DNA from: Aureibaculum flavum
Lineage (GTDB): Bacteria > Bacteroidota > Bacteroidia > Flavobacteriales > Flavobacteriaceae
Direction: 5' to 3'
DNA length: 64,000 nt
Assembly: GCF_016406085.1 (NCBI RefSeq)
Contig: NZ_JAEHFJ010000014.1
Location: 38,420 to 102,419 of the forward strand
Shown: positions 63,314 to 64,000 of the stretch, piece after piece
Position numbering within the stretch: position 1 is the stretch's first letter
Layout: every line of letters begins with the position of its first letter
Translations under genes and position numbers: made by a program
The notes under the pieces: generated by a model
Seen by the model: the letters and a program-made list of their open reading frames with translations, nothing else
The model's database searches: none
Told to the model about the DNA's origin: nothing

Positions 63314-63829
63314 TTCTCAGGTTTCAGGGGCAGGCTTTCCGCTGTATCTTTTTATTATAAATAATATGAAGCGTTTTATAATCTAAAACTCCATATTTAT
63401 TGCAATTGTATACACTATATATAATGGTAACATAAAAAGGATGACGCTTTAATCCTTAACACAAGAGCATAAACAGTGTAACTAATTCTCGGTTTTATGG
63501 GTGCAGGTTTTCGGCTGTATCTTTTTATTATGAATGATATGAGGTGTTTTATAATCTAAAAACTCCATATTTAATGTGATTGTGTACACTATATATAATA
63601 GTAATATTAAAAGAATGACACTTAATCCTTAACACAAGACCATAAACAGTGTAGCTAATTCTCGGTTTTATGTGAGCAGGCTTTCCGCCGTATCTTTTTA
63701 TTATAAATAATATGAGACGTTTTATAATCTGAAAACTCCATATTTAACGCAATTGTATACACTATATATAATGATAACATAAAAAGGTTGACGCTTTAAT
63801 CCTTAACACAACACTAAAAATAGTGTAAG
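63314..63829. repeat. Three tandem noncoding repeats of about 173 bp
   Basis: Units start at 63314, 63486 and 63659, each beginning TTCTC. All share a GCAGG-TTTCCG-like segment, GTATCTTTTTATTAT, TTTTATAATCT, ACTCCATATTTA, TACACTATATATAAT, TAATCCTTAACACAA and a closing AGTGTA. In each unit TACACT can pair with the later AGTGTA, and in units 1 and 3 AAGG pairs with CCTT inside that stem. No reading frame spans the units. They lie between the thrS promoter and the promoter at 63927. Confidence 0.9.
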
Positions 63830-63926
63830 TTATAAAATTTTAAAAAATAATTACACACCTAAAACCTTGATGCTAAACAAGGTGAAAATTAAATAGAATT
63901 TTTATTAAAATATTTGTGTTTTTATG

Positions 63927-63957
63927 TTGTTAGATAATAAAAAGAGGTGTATGTTTG
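63927..63957 (+). promoter_or_regulatory. Strong promoter reading out of the right edge
   Basis: TTG at 63927-63929, a 20-nt spacer, then TATGTTTG at 63950-63957. Transcription should start about 63964, just before CGCAA...TTGCG, an inverted pair at 63962-63998. No start codon context is apparent, so a stable RNA beyond the edge is possible. Confidence 0.65.
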
Positions 63958-64000
63958 CACCCGCAATTGAGAGGGGTATATGATGAGAGTTAGTTGCGAT

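Noticed and set aside
63314..63829. The three tandem repeats as a CRISPR array
   Set aside because: The units are about 173 bp, diverged, directly abutting and have no spacer/repeat alternation. No cas gene is present.
1..64000. tRNA, rRNA, tmRNA or RNase P genes
   Set aside because: Intergenic regions were read for T-arm-like GGTTCGA blocks and for familiar rRNA stretches; none was convincing. A covariance-model search would be decisive.

Overview
This window looks like chromosome from a marine member of the Bacteroidota, family Flavobacteriaceae. The DNA is strongly AT-rich. Promoters follow the Bacteroidota pattern (TTG, about 20 nt, then TAnnTTTG), start regions are A-rich without Shine-Dalgarno sites, and lipoprotein signals are frequent. 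The gene content fits: a hybrid two-component regulator with AraC output, an OMP_b-brl_3-type outer-membrane barrel, a PL7 alginate lyase, and the flavobacterial order pyrE - SRPBCC - birA - rsfS - ftsH - LUD - cdsA - psd - ACBP. No tRNA, rRNA, CRISPR array or insertion sequence was recognised.

Layout. 0-15.6 kb (+ strand): a hybrid sensor regulator, then three exported proteins (4.5-8.5 kb). Of these, the last resembles the N-terminal and helical domains of vitellogenin-type lipid transfer proteins, and the one before it is a beta-rich secreted protein. Next come an MddA-like methanethiol S-methyltransferase, an NTF2-like lipoprotein flanked by diverged direct repeats, an esterase, a TPR protein and an outer-membrane barrel. 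15.6-18.3 kb (-): pyruvate dehydrogenase E2 and E1-alpha. 18.7-30.5 kb (-): M28 peptidase, RlmF, a lipoyl-like domain lacking the lipoyl lysine, a PLP enzyme, a PIG-L deacetylase, PL7 alginate lyase, an M50-like protease, an MFS transporter and a sulfatase.

30.5-35.9 kb (-): five unrelated accessory genes (membrane proteins, a secreted protein, a MORN/TPR protein), separated by 180-330 bp intergenic elements with imperfect inverted repeats. Several of these end in TGCCAAC/GTTGGCA-like motifs. The region looks like a cassette array, with no integrase in view. 35.9-45.9 kb: gcvP, a UbiA-like protein, lipA, an atypical NRAMP transporter, an operon of NqrM-like protein / GT2 / ECF sigma, and aqpZ. 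45.9-53.9 kb: the conserved housekeeping block for phospholipid synthesis, FtsH, RsfS, BirA, PyrE and a Nudix enzyme. 54-59.8 kb: M14 peptidase, a SulP transporter with an unusual repeat insert, YjbQ and a HAD phosphatase. 59.9-63.2 kb (-): thrS-infC-rpmI-rplT. 63.3-63.8 kb: three tandem noncoding repeats of about 173 bp. A strong promoter then points out of the right edge.

The observations most worth following are: (i) the vitellogenin-like lipoprotein and its secreted neighbour; (ii) the cassette-like array; (iii) infC, which has no ATG/GTG/TTG available for its conserved N-terminus and appears to start at ATA; (iv) the 173-bp tandem repeats; and (v) the NRAMP homologue with both metal-site motifs changed.
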